The position numbers and the translations under genes are program-made. The notes below the pieces were generated by a model. The model saw only the letters and a program-made list of their open reading frames with translations, had not been told where the DNA came from and ran no database searches. From assembly GCA_963930775.1 (NCBI GenBank), contig OZ005698.1, positions 5,586,501 through 5,650,500 of the forward strand: a stretch of DNA of 64,000 nt. Direction: 5' to 3'. Of the stretch, positions 14,101-25,900 are shown in pieces (the stretch's first letter is position 1; each line of letters begins with the position of its first letter). Source of the DNA: Cliona cf. orientalis (Eukaryota > Porifera > Demospongiae > Clionaida > Clionaidae).

Positions 14101-16139
14101 CACCTTGGTCCCAACTGCATTCCCATGCACAGGGAAAATCCTAAGATAGGGCCACCATTGAGAGATTCCACTGTAATACTTTTTAGCCAAAAAACTTTGC
14201 TGGGAGAAATTGGTATGCCAGTAACGAATTGTTCACGACGATCTCCTTAGCTATTACCATGTACAATGTATTGTATTGTACAGGTTGAGATTCCTAATGT
14301 GCCTTTCCCTGGTGAGCCTCCTGTCATTCTGCTCAGCCCAAAACCAATCCTCTCTGCTGGAGACTTTGAAAAGAAGTGGATTTCCATGGATAAGACGTAT
14401 GTAGAATTACATTGTATGGTGTTGCCACATTCAACATAATATCATTGAGTTTGTGTATCTCTGAAAGCAATGTTATAGGGTGGGTTCATATGTGGGGTTT
14501 AATGATCTGCTGATCGAGCCAAAATTATGAATCAAATAGTTGCCAGGGTTGACCCTATAGATATCAGTGTTAGGAAAAACAGGCTTACAATTCAATTCCT
14601 TTTTCTAGTCTAAATTTAAGAGGTGTATCAATTTCACGTATTGCCAGCTACATAATAGGGCATGTGCTGAAGTCTGTCGGCCTTATAGAGCAGAGTGCAA
14701 TGAGAGTGGCAATAATAGCAACTATTACTACAAAAACACAATGGAAGTTCATTCCTACTAAGTGTTGCATTCTTTGTTGTGTACGCGCCAGTCCTTGGTA
14801 GATAGCCCTGTGGTTAATTTATCTTGAACTGACTCTGAGCACATGACCTGTGGTGGAATAGTGTGGTAAAAACGGCACATGTGCCAGTGCATGCTGTCAC
14901 ATGTGCCATTGCATGCTGTTCCCCTGTCAGTGCTACACGTAGACAAAACAAGAGATTAGTCTCAAGTACTGGTAGTTTTCTTGCCTCCCTTTCATATTTC
15001 TCTGTTTACATTATGCAGAATTGTCTTACGTAGATGTGGTTATGGCAGAGGTCCTGGAATGCTTGGTTGCAAAAATTGATATAAATCTGCTGAGCTTAAA
15101 TTTAATCTTATTGGATTTGCTGGTAGTTGCAGCAGTGAATATTGGTACATGAGATGATTGCTTCGTGTATAGTGCATGTTCTAGTGTGCAGGAGTGGCTG
15201 GCTTCTGTGCTGGCAGCCCTTTTGAAAGCCCATGAATGTTCATCTGTAGAATATTCATATGCATGTGATCATTTAATTATTCAGACTACGTGTAAGCGTT
15301 GATCCATAATTTTTTATATTCTTGCGTGTGACATTAAACTAGACCAATTAAGTGGCAACCTAATTATTTAATATTGGCATCTGCATATACATGTACTTCC
15401 ATTCTCTATTGTTAATGTATACACATTCGATCCTGTATGCACCCCCTAGATTAGAGCATCAGGTACGCCTGAGTTACATACCTCCACCGAAAGAGCTTGA
15501 GAAGGCTTTGTCGAGCAGATTCATCATGACAATGGCCTCCAGTGCACCGGATCAACCCATCATCAAGTTCTTCTTCTATGCCCAGCATGTAAGACACAGT
15601 CATTGTATGTGTGCAGTACACTCATGCACACACACCAATCATAATGTTATGCAGGCAGTCATGGATACACATACCATAGTAATTTCCCTTTTCATTTGGG
15701 GAGATTTTTGGGATACTGTGGTTCCCGAAGCTTCTAAGATCTTGTAATAGATAGTACTGACCAGTGTGGATTTCAAAATAAAGGGAACGGTGTCACAAGT
15801 AGCAAAACCTAATTATTATGCTCAAGAGAGAGGGACTAATAGTGTGTGGAGAACCCCTGTGTGCCATGCATAGCTAGCGTTGTATGTGCATGTTTAGGAG
15901 TGTTTTACTAATGTATGTTTATACTGTAAAGAGATACTATGCATTCTTTATTAATGTATTAGTAAATTTTACTTTATTAGGTATCAACATTGCACTTGTT
16001 TCTGGTGGAGGCCAACTTGACTGTGTCCACGGCAACTCTGTCATTCACTGTCAAGTGTGAGAACCCTAAGCATGCATCCAACTTTGTAAAGCATTTCTTG
16101 CAAACTCTAGTCATGAAAGGATGGCTTTCTAAGTCTTAG
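5102..16139 (+). CDS. AP4B1: AP-4 complex subunit beta-1 (beta4-adaptin), complete
   Basis: Eighteen exons: 5102-5145, 5214-5337, 6527-6699, 7131-7261, 7452-7599, 8050-8143, 8533-8656, 9106-9232, 9677-9772, 10209-10378, 10858-10982, 11243-11408, 11685-11821, 12135-12252, 12785-12915, 14284-14396, 15450-15588 and 15981-16139. They sum to 2,319 bases, giving 772 residues; the vertebrate protein is about 740. The N-terminal two thirds is the adaptin HEAT/ARM solenoid, with [23 protein letters not shown] and SYxQ/FFCxY segments diagnostic of the AP-4 branch rather than AP-1, -2 or -3. The exon at 11243 carries the [17 protein letters not shown] region. A Ser-rich hinge spans 12785-14300 and a beta-type appendage follows. 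Family role: part of the heterotetrameric AP-4 coat at the trans-Golgi, sorting cargo such as ATG9A. I chose ATG 5102 because it leads into an R-split donor at 5146. A possible poly(A) signal ATTAAA is at 16255-16260. Confidence 0.93.
5515..9835. repeat. Dispersed (TGTACA)n/(ACATGT)n simple repeats in AP4B1 introns
   Basis: Short runs of alternating ACATGT/TGTACA occur near 5518, 5755, 6717, 8985-9023, 9651 and 9815, and again in later introns of the gene. They are palindromic, have no coding potential and are rarer in the giant gene on the right. They are background simple sequence, listed so that the introns are not left unexplained. Confidence 0.6.
10428..10646. mobile_element. MITE with ATACCGTATAGCCAGAAA ends in AP4B1 intron
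   Basis: A 219-base interval begins ATACCGTATAGCCAGAAA and ends with its near-exact inverted copy (TTTTCTGGCCATGCGGTAT). The interior is rich in TTTGGCGG/CCGCCAAA, so it can fold further. It occupies about half of the intron 10379-10857 and is noncoding. Confidence 0.75.
12384..12454. repeat. Near-perfect 30-base hairpin in AP4B1 intron
   Basis: Arms of about 30 bases around AGTTATCTGCCAGTAATTGG are perfectly inverted around a loop of about 10 bases. It is much more perfect than the neighbouring MITE arms, which suggests a recent origin. It lies in the intron 12253-12784, so it would be transcribed and could form a stable RNA stem. Confidence 0.7.
12916..14283. other. Long AP4B1 intron (1,368 bases) with several palindromes
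   Basis: It holds TTCGGGGC/GCCCCGAA at about 13302-13329 and a hairpin GCCCAGCCCCCT/AGGGGGCTGGGC at 13609-13647. A small MITE follows at 14043-14175 with ends ACAGTGGAAYCYCT. No exon is supported here: the neighbouring exons join directly in frame. Confidence 0.55.
14043..14175. mobile_element. Small MITE with ACAGTGGAAYCYCT termini
   Basis: ACAGTGGAACCCTCTTAACG at the left pairs with the inverted copy ending AGATTCCACTGT at the right, about 133 bases in all. The termini match those at 2518 and 4157 and a solo end at about 9612-9626, so a dispersed family is present. Confidence 0.6.
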
Positions 16140-16373
16140 TGCTTTTAAATTAGAATTTCTGTGTATTTTAAATTTAGTTCAGGCTGGCATGCATTTTTTA
16201 TTGTGTGCTGTCCACTGCTAATTTATTTTATTAGGTTGATAATTACTCCATATCATTAAAAAAATTAATGCTTACACAATTGCATATCATTATTATACAT
16301 GCACAAAGGGTAATCAAATAATAATAATTGTTTCAAGTATTAAGGTTTGTACAATTTGCGGCTACTTATAGTT
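16140..16373. other. Convergent intergenic gap with overlapping 3' signals
   Basis: The stops of AP4B1 (+) and the secreted-protein gene (-) are only 234 bases apart. ATTAAA at 16255-16260 could end the + transcript. TTTATT at 16222-16227 reads AATAAA on the - strand and could end the other. If both are used, the two 3' UTRs overlap. Confidence 0.45.
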
Positions 16374-17063
16374 TTAGAAATCTTTGGTTGCGCAGTAGAT
16401 GTACTGGGCAGCATCCTGCAGGTTCTGTGGGTTGTAGTACCAGAGAAGACGCTCCCTCCAGATACCCCAGGTCTCTGCGTCGGTCAGCTTGGGGATGGGT
16501 CGATTGAGAAGAGTGATGGGAGTGCCGCTGTCGTAGTGCTCGGAGACCCAGTTGACTGCGTTGTAGATCCCGTTCTCCTTGGTGTTGAGCAGACAGTTGC
16601 AGACGTCCTGGGTGGGCGGGGTCATCTTGTCGTAGACCTGCTTCACCGTGTCCCATACGTCGTTCATGTGGAATTTGTGTGCCACTCGCTCAAGGGGTGA
16701 CCACATTGAGCCGAGGCCGTCGTTGTCCTTCCCGATGTTGTTCATGATCTTGTCGAAGGTCTTCATCGTGACGGTGGTGAAATCAGAGCCGAGCTCGTCC
16801 TCGGGTGCGTACGGGATCACCTTGATGGCGGAATTGCGATCCATGTTCACGGTCGGAACGCTGTTTCTCACCGTAGCTCGAGGGTTGAATTTCTGCAGCC
16901 CCTGCACGGTCATCGAGTGGATGGCGTGTGCAATGGTCTCGTTGAAATTGCTGGAGAAGCCGCTTTCCTGAAGGAATTTCACGCAGACATTCTGCTCGGT
17001 GGGCATGGCGTAGGCCAGCCCAATCGCCACGACGAGGCCAACAAACACGGTTTTGAAGGACAT
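16374..17063 (-). CDS. Putative secreted protein, 229 residues, unknown family
   Basis: Single exon from ATG at 17063 to TAA at 16374-16376. Residues 2-19 form a typical signal peptide (hydrophobic VFVGLVVAIGL core, A-Y-A before a likely cleavage after residue 19). The mature chain has four Cys (27, 155, 157, 224), one N-glycosylation sequon at N41 and no second hydrophobic segment, so secretion is likely. The C-terminal third is rich in aromatic residues (W-x-W-Y-Y pattern around 199-224). I do not recognise the family. The coding sequence is clearly richer in G and C than its surroundings, with many C/G-ending codons, and lacks introns, unlike AP4B1. That fits a highly expressed gene, a retrocopy or transfer; nothing here decides between them. 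Confidence 0.75.
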   Translation of the reverse strand: MSFKTVFVGLVVAIGLAYAMPTEQNVCVKFLQESGFSSNFNETIAHAIHSMTVQGLQKFNPRATVRNSVPTVNMDRNSAIKVIPYAPEDELGSDFTTVTMKTFDKIMNNIGKDNDGLGSMWSPLERVAHKFHMNDVWDTVKQVYDKMTPPTQDVCNCLLNTKENGIYNAVNWVSEHYDSGTPITLLNRPIPKLTDAETWGIWRERLLWYYNPQNLQDAAQYIYCATKDF

Positions 17064-17880
17064 GCCTTGCTAGTCTATACTCAATCTGTCAAAGGTTTCG
17101 GTGTTGCAGTAGAGCGTTAGCTAAGTGTAGCAGCTTAGTACGTAGGACTGGAGGTATAGCTAGATGCAAAAGGAGGTGGGGCTAGGATGATTACATCCTG
17201 TTCGTATATTCCGTCAAAAATTAAATTACAGGGGCTACCCACTGTAAATAATGTTATTATAGCTGGGGTGTGTATGTAAACCGCGGCCACAAGCCAGAGG
17301 TAAGTTTAATACAGTATTGGACTCTATTTCAAAGCAGAGTAATTAGCTATCCTGCTGTAGTGCGGTTAAGTATTGTCCAGCGGTTATATGCATGGGTTTC
17401 TGTGGTATCTAGACACTTAGCGCGCACACTAGCTACTATACCCTACAATAGATTATTATAGTGACTAGCTACTCACCTATCATAGTCACAAGGTAGAGAG
17501 CTAGTCACTAGAGCTGGAGAATAGTAGCTACTAGCTATGTAGCTATGTATTGGCCTCGGAGGTAAGATTTTCCCACATACTATAGCTAGCTAAAGTCATT
17601 GATATTCAAGTCGCTGATCATATTCAATATGATAGCTATAGCTATATATAATTTAACATGGGTCGATCTTCATATTGAAGCTAAAAATTGCCATGGCCAG
17701 ACCCAGGCCAGGTCTATAGCTCAAATATTATTTTTAATTTGATCACTACCACGGGCGTTCAATGCATGTGTTTGAGGACACCCCCCTCCCCACTCCAAAA
17801 TCACCATCAAGGTTTATTATAATTAGCTAGCTATAATACTAGTACCAGTATATTGTGAGAGGAACTATTATTATATTATG

Positions 17881-18036
17881 TACTGTAGTGTCCCGGGTAA
17901 GCGTTCATGGGTGCTTAAACATAACATGCAATTTTGGCCTGCATGGGGGCTTACCCAGGATATAGCTAACTTCCTTACATTTGTATAGGAAGCTGCTACA
18001 TACCCCTTGAAATGGCGCTTACCCGGGAGTGTACGG
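17881..18036. mobile_element. MITE with ..CCCGGGTAAGCG ends
   Basis: TACTGTAGTGTCCCGGGTAA at 17881 pairs with CGCTTACCCGGGAGTGTACGG at the right. The GGGTAAGCG/CGCTTACCC core is shared with the element at 54920-55247, so these are relatives. Noncoding. Confidence 0.65.
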
Positions 18037-18686
18037 AGCACTATGGTAGTGTCACATGCAGCTTTAATTTTTGGCTGAATGTATAATAATGGTAACACAA
18101 AATACTCAAATTAAACCGTGACATCATACGTGACAAAGATCTGGAGTGATTAATTTTATAGCTATAAGCATGGTCACTAGTGACCAGGCCCTCTTTTCTC
18201 AGTTAGCTATGAACAGAAGTTGGTGGGGGGGGGGGGGGGGGTGGTGGTGGTGGTTAGTTTAGGTACAGATTAAGCTATGGTGTGATGTCTAGCTCGGATT
18301 TAAATAAGCTATTCCTTTTAATGTTTGCATGTAGGTCAATAGCTACCTGGATTTGATATTGACGTTTGGTATCATCATTTCTGAATCAGCAACAGCCAAG
18401 TCATGGTAATGTAACATAACAGCTGCTTATTTTATGCTACAATAATCTTACAATAACAATATAGCTACACTGGCTGATTCAGCATTTCTACAATGTACAT
18501 GTATACATAGTGTACAATAATGATATGCACCGGTAGCTACTTATACTGATAACTTATGTCAAGTTGCTATTGTTCAGCATAGCTTCCTACGTATCTCAAG
18601 ATAATACTTAAAGTAATGGTGTGCACAGTGTGACATGCTATATACCCTACACATATTAAGTCTTAGACATCTAGGGATTTGAAATG

Positions 18687-19475
18687 TACGGTGGCCGAGA
18701 AGGACACTGCCGCGGTGGCCAAGGCCGCTGTGGGCCGCCCAAAAGCCGCCGTTGGCTGCCAAAGGGCCGCCCATCGGCTGCGGCTGGCCGCCGCGGCTCA
18801 GCCGCGCCCGCCAATCTGTTTGAAAATTGATTCTCTAGCTTACGAATCATTAACTAGACTAGTAACCCACACGCATGCGCAAGCGGCCAGTTTGTCGGTC
18901 TGTCTTTGTCATCGTCCGCACGATATGCATAGGCATCTGGGCACGGTGGGTTATAACGGCGATAAAATACAGCAAAGAAACGAACTTGGCCTCGTTTGGA
19001 TTCGATTGATACTGGCTACAGGGGCTAAAATGCTTGTTGGTCACGCCTACCAACCGCGTGCTTTCTGCCCATGCGCACGCAGTACTAACTTACCAGACCA
19101 CGCCCACCGCAACGTTTAAGCGTACGCTTTCGATCTCTGCTAAGCACGAGAACGATCACCACTGATAAAGAAAGGGTGGTATACGTCACATAAACATAAA
19201 CCCTTTCCCTCTCGATACTCCCACCGCAGCGTTTAGTTATTTTCTGACAAACACGCGGAGGGGTGAATTCCGAGTAAACTCAACGATCTAGACCACACCT
19301 AACGTTGTCCAGTTAACCATTTGTGAACTAATAACGATTTTAAAGTTTTGGCGGGCGCAGCCGAGCTGCAGCGGCCAGCAGCAGCCGATGGGCAGCTCTT
19401 TGGCGGCCAACGGCGGCTTTCGGGCGGCCCACAGCGGCCTTGGCCGCCACGGCAGTGTCCTTCTTGGCCACCGTA
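18687..19475. mobile_element. TIR element, 789 bases, with 6-bp target-site duplication
   Basis: Arms of about 125 bases, strongly GC-rich (TACGGTGGCC.. to ..GGCCACCGTA), are inverted copies with roughly 90% identity. The interval is flanked by direct GAAATG at 18681-18686 and 19476-19481. The interior of about 540 bases has no transposase. The arms carry repeated GGCCGC/GCCGCC triplet-like units and are very different in composition from the flanks. Confidence 0.85.
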
Positions 19476-21761
19476 GAAATGGTATCACATAGCTGATTCG
19501 GTCCCTATCTAGCAAAAAGTGTCTCTTTTAGCATAGGCTCCTCCTCTGGATCATGCAACTTGTAAACCAACATAATGGTGTGCCACAGCTGCATGCATGG
19601 TTATCATCATCATTGTATTTACATTTATCTGTCTGTGTGTCCATTTGACCCGAGCTAAAAAGTGGTATTGCTGGACATTGATGACAGCTAGTCCACTGAC
19701 AAGGCTGGCTATAGTCCTGTAGCTAAACTGAGCTAAAAACTAACCTGATCTTCATAAAGGATCGAGGCGGGGGAGAAGTAGATTGAAGTGTACACATACG
19801 TAAGGTGGCCTATAGTGAAAACAAAAGAGCGACATTGATTTTTCTGGAGTCAATATTATTCATAGGTACTGTTCTATCTAAATGTATTTTTTTGGGAGCC
19901 CATACGAGTGAATCTGCAAGACTAGCTACTAAAGATTCGCTAGCTAGGTGATTGACAAAGTCATATGATCGGTCATGCCAGATGTGCACATGCTCTAGAG
20001 TATTCCGTATAGTGTAAGCTGCCAATTATCGACCCCTTTATTTCCCCGATTTGTAATTTCCACCAAGAGTGACATATGAAGCTGGCTTTTAATTGCTGAA
20101 CAAGAGGTCTTCAGCTAGGCTACAGTCATAATTATGGACTGGAGAGAGGTAACTAGCCCCTAATAATCATGTAGCTGTAATATATGGTACCAAGAGTAGA
20201 TAAGGGTTATGGTACTCTGCGATAGTTGGTCAAAAAAATTAATCAATAATTATCGCTACCTCATAGTTGCTAATACACCAAATATCGCCATCTCGAACTT
20301 ATATCTCCTGCCCAGAAGGTCATAAAAATTCTGGATAAAACTGTACGCGTGTCTTTGGATATCCTCTTGCTTCATCTCTCTTCTCAGCAAACTGCTCGTA
20401 TAATTTTTGAGATATGGTGTATCAGGCGTTCAGACCGACTACGTCCAATTTCGATCTCTCTTGGCATAGACCTTCTTCGCCACGCCTACAGGCTGATTTC
20501 TTGCCCCATTCCTTCCTGTTTACTTCCATTTTAATACCCAAAAGAAGGCTGGTAGTGTGCTCCAGGGCCGTGATACTCTTCAGCAAGATGTGGAGCTTGC
20601 TCAGGCTCACCCCAGTTATGCTGTAGGTTAATTAAGTGCATGAGCGAAATGCAGGTTACCCCTTGCGTATGCACATATTATAATATAGCATAATCTGCCA
20701 ATTATCAATAATCAACAGTTGCCGTACCAATTATCGACAAAGTAGTTTACTATGAATTATAGGATTATCCAGAGCAGAGATTGTATATAGTAGCTATATT
20801 AGTGTTTGGATAAATGGGAACGAATTACGTGAATGATCGAGATGTATACATGATAATTATATGGTACGTCGGTCCTTAGTTACGCCTTGCCCAACGTCCA
20901 TCAATCTGCTGTTCTAATTCAGTGACTTGCAGAGCTAGGTTATCGCTATGAATGCTGAACAAAGCATAAACCAGTTAGAAGAGGGTAGGAGGTGAGAGCA
21001 AGACAAAGCTGGTCGTCAATTGAAGCCTTAGCTCAACAGCAGCTAAGAATAAGAGACAGAACTAGCCCCTGCAGCCCATCGTTAGTTGGGTGTGGCCCAA
21101 CATAAATAACTGTTGCACGCTCACTGCACTATTGCTCAGGCTCGCCCCACAATGCTGTCCACTTCCCTAGTAATACTAGTGTGATGTATTTCATCGTGGG
21201 GGCGAGCGTTCGCGGATTAGCGTGTGCATGACACAACGTAGCTCTGGCACAAATTATGCAAGAGACATTGACGTCAGCACGCATGCAGCACGCGCGTATC
21301 TCGGATTCTATGGTTCTGGCCGTCCTTTTATTCTTTTTCAAGACTCAACTACTTAGCAATGGAGTTGTAAATACGAGTTTGTTAGCGTGCCACAGGCTGA
21401 CAAAGCTACTGTGACATACTGATCATTTCGTTCATCGCTTCCATCCCGAGCTCGAGCTCTCTTTTACTGCGCTCGGTCTCTGTTGCTGTGTTCTCTATCT
21501 ATTTCGTTCTCTCTAGCTAATATTGGATCCGATATCCTCGTTCTTGGACCAATTCTCTCGATCTCCTTTGACTCTGATCATTTGATTTGAGCATGCGCAA
21601 ATAATTGGCAAAGAGGCGTGGCCGTGGCCCAATAGAGAGCACGTGTTATTTTCGCGCATGCTCAGTCAGCCAAACTGACAGGACAGACGGACTGACGAAC
21701 TTCCGGCGAACGATCAAATGTGGGGCCGGGGCTTGCTCACGCTCGCCCCCAAAGGTATAGG

Positions 21762-22666
21762 CAGGGGCGTATCTCTTGGGGGGGGGGGGGGGAGGGAGAT
21801 TCAGGGGGTTGCAACCCCACCCCCCCTCCCCAAAATGATTTTGAGCAGCCCCTCCCACTTATATACAAGGCCTACTATAGCTTGGCACAATAGCTGCCAC
21901 TGTATGAGACAAGCTGTGTAGTACATAATTATTGGTCTCAAACCAACAGGTGGTGCACGGTGGTTTGTGGTACAACCTGAACATGGCTTCAGCTATGAAT
22001 AATCTACTGTAAACCACGAGAGTCAGCTGTGGTGCTAGGCGTGGTAAAACTCTATACCTAGAGTGTTGTAGTACCATGCTACGTAGGTCACAGTCACTCT
22101 GCGATTGAGCGGGCATATATTATAGGTGATTAAAAGTGGGCGTGGTCGCCAAAATTTTGGCGCATTTCGCGCGCGATTACCATATTTCTTCTAAAAATTC
22201 AGCCTTTCTAAATTATTCGGCGCCCTTTGCCGAATGATTGAAAATAGTCTCTAACTTTCGGCAAAGGTCGTCATGCGTATACCGTATCCGATCTAATTAA
22301 CGCGCCATGAAAAATTAATTACAAGTGCTGGGTGGCGCGCCATTAGAGCGTGAAAATTATCCTTCGCGACCAGGTGGCGCGCAAAATTTGTACACAAAAG
22401 TATAGGGACGCGTGGGTGGGCACGTTTAAATAGAGCGTGAAAATTGCACTTCAGGACGAGCTGGCGCATCTATTAGAGAGGCGCGTTAAATAGATCGGAT
22501 ACGGTATGCTATAAACGGGAATGGAATGCGCACGCAGACAGAATGTTGAATATTAACCTTTAAAAATTCGGCAAAGCTAAAGCAATATTATTATTCATTT
22601 CATGCCGAACATTAGAAGAAATGCAGCGGGGTATACCTACAACCCCAAATCCTAGAACCGCCCCTG
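21762..22666. mobile_element. Nonautonomous element with CAGGGGCG ends and 5-bp duplication
   Basis: CAGGGGCGTATCTCTTGG at the left pairs with an inverted CAGGGGCGGTTCTAGG at the right. ATAGG flanks both sides (21757-21761 and 22667-22671). The same terminal motif and duplication length recur at 49146-49447. It contains a G-run near 21780 and a nested MITE. Confidence 0.7.
22279..22507. mobile_element. Nested MITE with ATACCGTATCCGATCTA ends
   Basis: The first and last 28 bases are inverted copies with one or two mismatches (ATACCGTATCCGATCTA then TTAACGCGCC). The interior has two partial direct repeats around AGAGCGTGAAAATT and several GGCGCGC blocks. It sits inside the CAGGGGCG element. 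Confidence 0.8.
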
Positions 22667-22954
22667 ATAGGTAGCTATAGGCCATCAAAGGCACTTGTAG
22701 ATGCAGCGCATGTGGGGTATGAACTTGAATTGGTATAGCTACCAGGCTTGATACAAGGACTTGGTGAGCTTGCTTTTATCGCTCATACCTTGTACAATGT
22801 ACATCTAGTGCATGCAGGTTGATCCTGAATGGCAGTATTATAATATTATAATTATGCTCTATAAATAAGACACATAATTTGATGTCATAGTTATGAACAA
22901 GGAGCTAGTGCTGATACAATGGTTAAATTTTAATTGCATCATTCTTTTTCTCAG

Positions 22955-25900
22955 GCTCAAACTCAAGCAGCTCAAGAGGCAAATGTTATAGCAATAGCAA
23001 ATCCTCCCCTCACGTATCAAGTACCAAGTGATGTACTTACGGAGCACTTCAACCAATTCGATGAATATGTAAAAAGGGTAGACTGCTTCAAATGCCACTC
23101 TAGAGAATTTTACAAAATCCGTTTGACATTTTCATCTCAAGATCAGGCTAAAACAGCAATAATCCGAATGAATGGAAGTATGCTTCTCGGTAAGCATAAA
23201 CTCAAACTACAATTTGAGTCATATACACAAAGAAGGCGCAGTTTACCGGTTGGAAGAGGTGAGTTACGTGATGAAAATTTGGATCATCCCTTGAAAGTAT
23301 CTTCATTGTCACCTATTTCATGTATGGAATCAAAAATTCCTGAGGTCACTTCCTCAGTACAACATATTGATGTCGCCAAGCAAAGTTGTGCAAGTGTCAA
23401 AGTCACAAATATAAAGCCACAGATTTCAAAAGAAGCACTAACTGCCCATTTTTCCAATGTTGGGGAAGTTAGCCACTGTAAAATCTATCCTCAAAAAGAG
23501 AGGTATGGAATCATCAGATTCAAATGTAAAGAGCATGCTGAAAGGGCTGCAAAGTATTTGAATGGGAGTGAGATTGTTTATCGGTCATATAAAAGCACCA
23601 TTGTAGTATCTTTGATTTCTGATAGCAGCTCATTTATGTGTGAACAGTCACCTTCATCTCACTCACCGAATCAAGGCACTGAGAAAAGAGATAGAAAGCA
23701 GCCATCTTCATCTACCTCAACCAAATACAAATCTGACAGTAGTAGTGCTGGAAAGAAAAGTAAGTCAGGAGCCACTTCAAAATTAGCTTGCAAACCCAAA
23801 TGTACAAAGGTAATATTTCAGTCAACCTGTGTGATATCAAAGTGCACCTTTCAAGAGTATTTGGAAGATTACACAACAGAAATTCAATTTGAGGTTACTG
23901 ATCTTCGTACTCAACTGGAAGGTGTGGAGATTGATGTCGTCTTTTCAAGCCAAAATCAAGCAAAAACGGTATTGAAACAAGTTTTACGCCATGATCCCAA
24001 ACTCAAAGGCCACATTTCAGGTAAATACAATCCTCTCTCAGATGGTACTGCTCAAAGGAAAGCTATTGATGACTTTAGAAAGAGTATTGCATCAAAGATT
24101 AACTATTTTACATCCAGGCATCAAGACAAAGTAGATAGTCTGCAAAAAGAGCTTAAGAACATAAATTCCAAACGGCCAACGGGAAAACACATACCATTAG
24201 AACAATTTGAATTATTGGAATCAGAAAGAAAGATTGTAAGGCAGCATATACGAGAATGTGAGCAACAGTACTACGAGTTTGAAAGCTTTTGCTCTGAACT
24301 GCAGACCAAGCTTGAGTTGTTTGAAATGGAAGCCAGTGAGATAAGCATGGAAACCATCAGTAAAGCAAGAAAGAGTTTCGGTAGGGAATGCAATAGATAT
24401 CAGATTGCACTTCCCATGTATGCGTACCGCAAGGAAATTACTGAAACAGTAATCGCCAGCAAGGTGACAGTTCTTATTGGAGAAACAGGTTCAGGTAAGA
24501 GTACACAGTTAGTTCAGTATCTTTATGAGGCCGGGTTTGGAGAGAATGGTATCATTGCTTGTACTCAGCCAAGAAAGGTTGCTGCCATATCCTTAGCAAA
24601 GCATGTGAGTACGGAGATGGGATGCATCCTTGGTCATGAGCTTGGCTACAAAACTGGCCTGCGTGGTAAATATTCTGAAAAGACGAGGGTTCTCTACATG
24701 ACTGATCACACCTTACTCAATGAGTGCATTGCAGACCCAGAATTTTCCAAGTATTCATGCCTCATCATTGACGAAGCTCATGAAAGAAGTCTAAGCACAG
24801 ACCTTCTCCTTGCATTCATCAAGCAATGCTTACCTTCACGACCTGATCTCAAGATCATTATAACATCAGCTACGATAGATCCACATCTCTTCGTTCGTTT
24901 TTTTGGTGACGATTGTCCTGTAATAACAGTACCTGGACGAACATATCCTGTAGATGTTGTCTACTGCTATGAGTCAGACAGTGCACCCCCCATTGATAGG
25001 GATTATGTGAAAGATGCTGCAGAACAAGCATGCAAACTTCATGACAGCGAACCTTTTGGCGACTTTATTGTATTTCTTACATCTGCTGTTGAGATAGAGA
25101 GAGCTTGTCAGCTAGCATGTAATAAACTTGGAGAGTCAGCTGTCATCTTACCACTCCATGGTAAACTGCAACCCGAAGACCAACAGAAAGTGTTTAACGA
25201 GTATGAGAAACGAAAAATAGTATTTGCAACAAATGTTGCTGAAACATCTGTAACAATCTCTGGTGTAAAGTGCATCATTGACACTGGTTTAGCCAAGGAG
25301 CTTAGCTTTGATCCAAAAAAGAACATGAACTCTTTAGAAGTCAGGTTGATTAGTAAATCTTCAGCAGAACAGAGAAAAGGTCGAGCAGGTAGAACAAGTT
25401 CTGGAAAATGCTATCGACTATATTCAGAACTTGTATATAAAACAATGTCCCAGCGATCTTTGCCTGAGATACTACGTGTGACATTAGCAAGCACGGTATT
25501 GAAATTGTACGAATTTGGTGTAACGGATGTCGTCAGGTTTAGTTTTGTGGAAGAACCTGACAGAGCAACTCTAGAAGCAGCAGTTGAAAGCTTAATGTTC
25601 CTTGGAGCTATCAAAGATGGTCAACTCACAGAGCTTGGGAAGAAAATGGCTGCATTACCAATTGATCCTCATTACTCTAAAATCTTATTTGATGGAATTG
25701 AAATGGGAATTGGAAATGAAGCAGCAACTACAGTTACTATCTCAACTCTAGCAGGCGGGGTCTTCTTTCGAGCAGGAAGTGATGAAATTAAATCAGAAAG
25801 TGATATGAAAACCATCGAATTTTGCCATCCAGCTGGTGACCAAATCACTTATCTTCATACCTACTACCAGTGGTCGTTACAAAATGGAAATGATCAAATA

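Larger units (their letters stand above)
17064..22954. other. Gene-poor 5.9-kb region with transposon remnants
   Basis: No exon with protein-like sequence is recognisable. It should contain the promoter of the secreted-protein gene and, probably, the first exon(s) of the helicase gene, whose visible exon starts at an acceptor. Identified contents: inverted-repeat elements at 17881-18036, 18687-19475, 21762-22666 (with one nested at 22279-22507) and a G-run at 18225-18241. The rest is AT-rich with many TAGCTA tracts. Confidence 0.5.

Noticed and set aside
20948-21000. ATG-containing candidate first exon for the helicase
   Set aside because: The nearby donor sites give phase 1 or 2, whereas the acceptor at 22955 needs phase 0.
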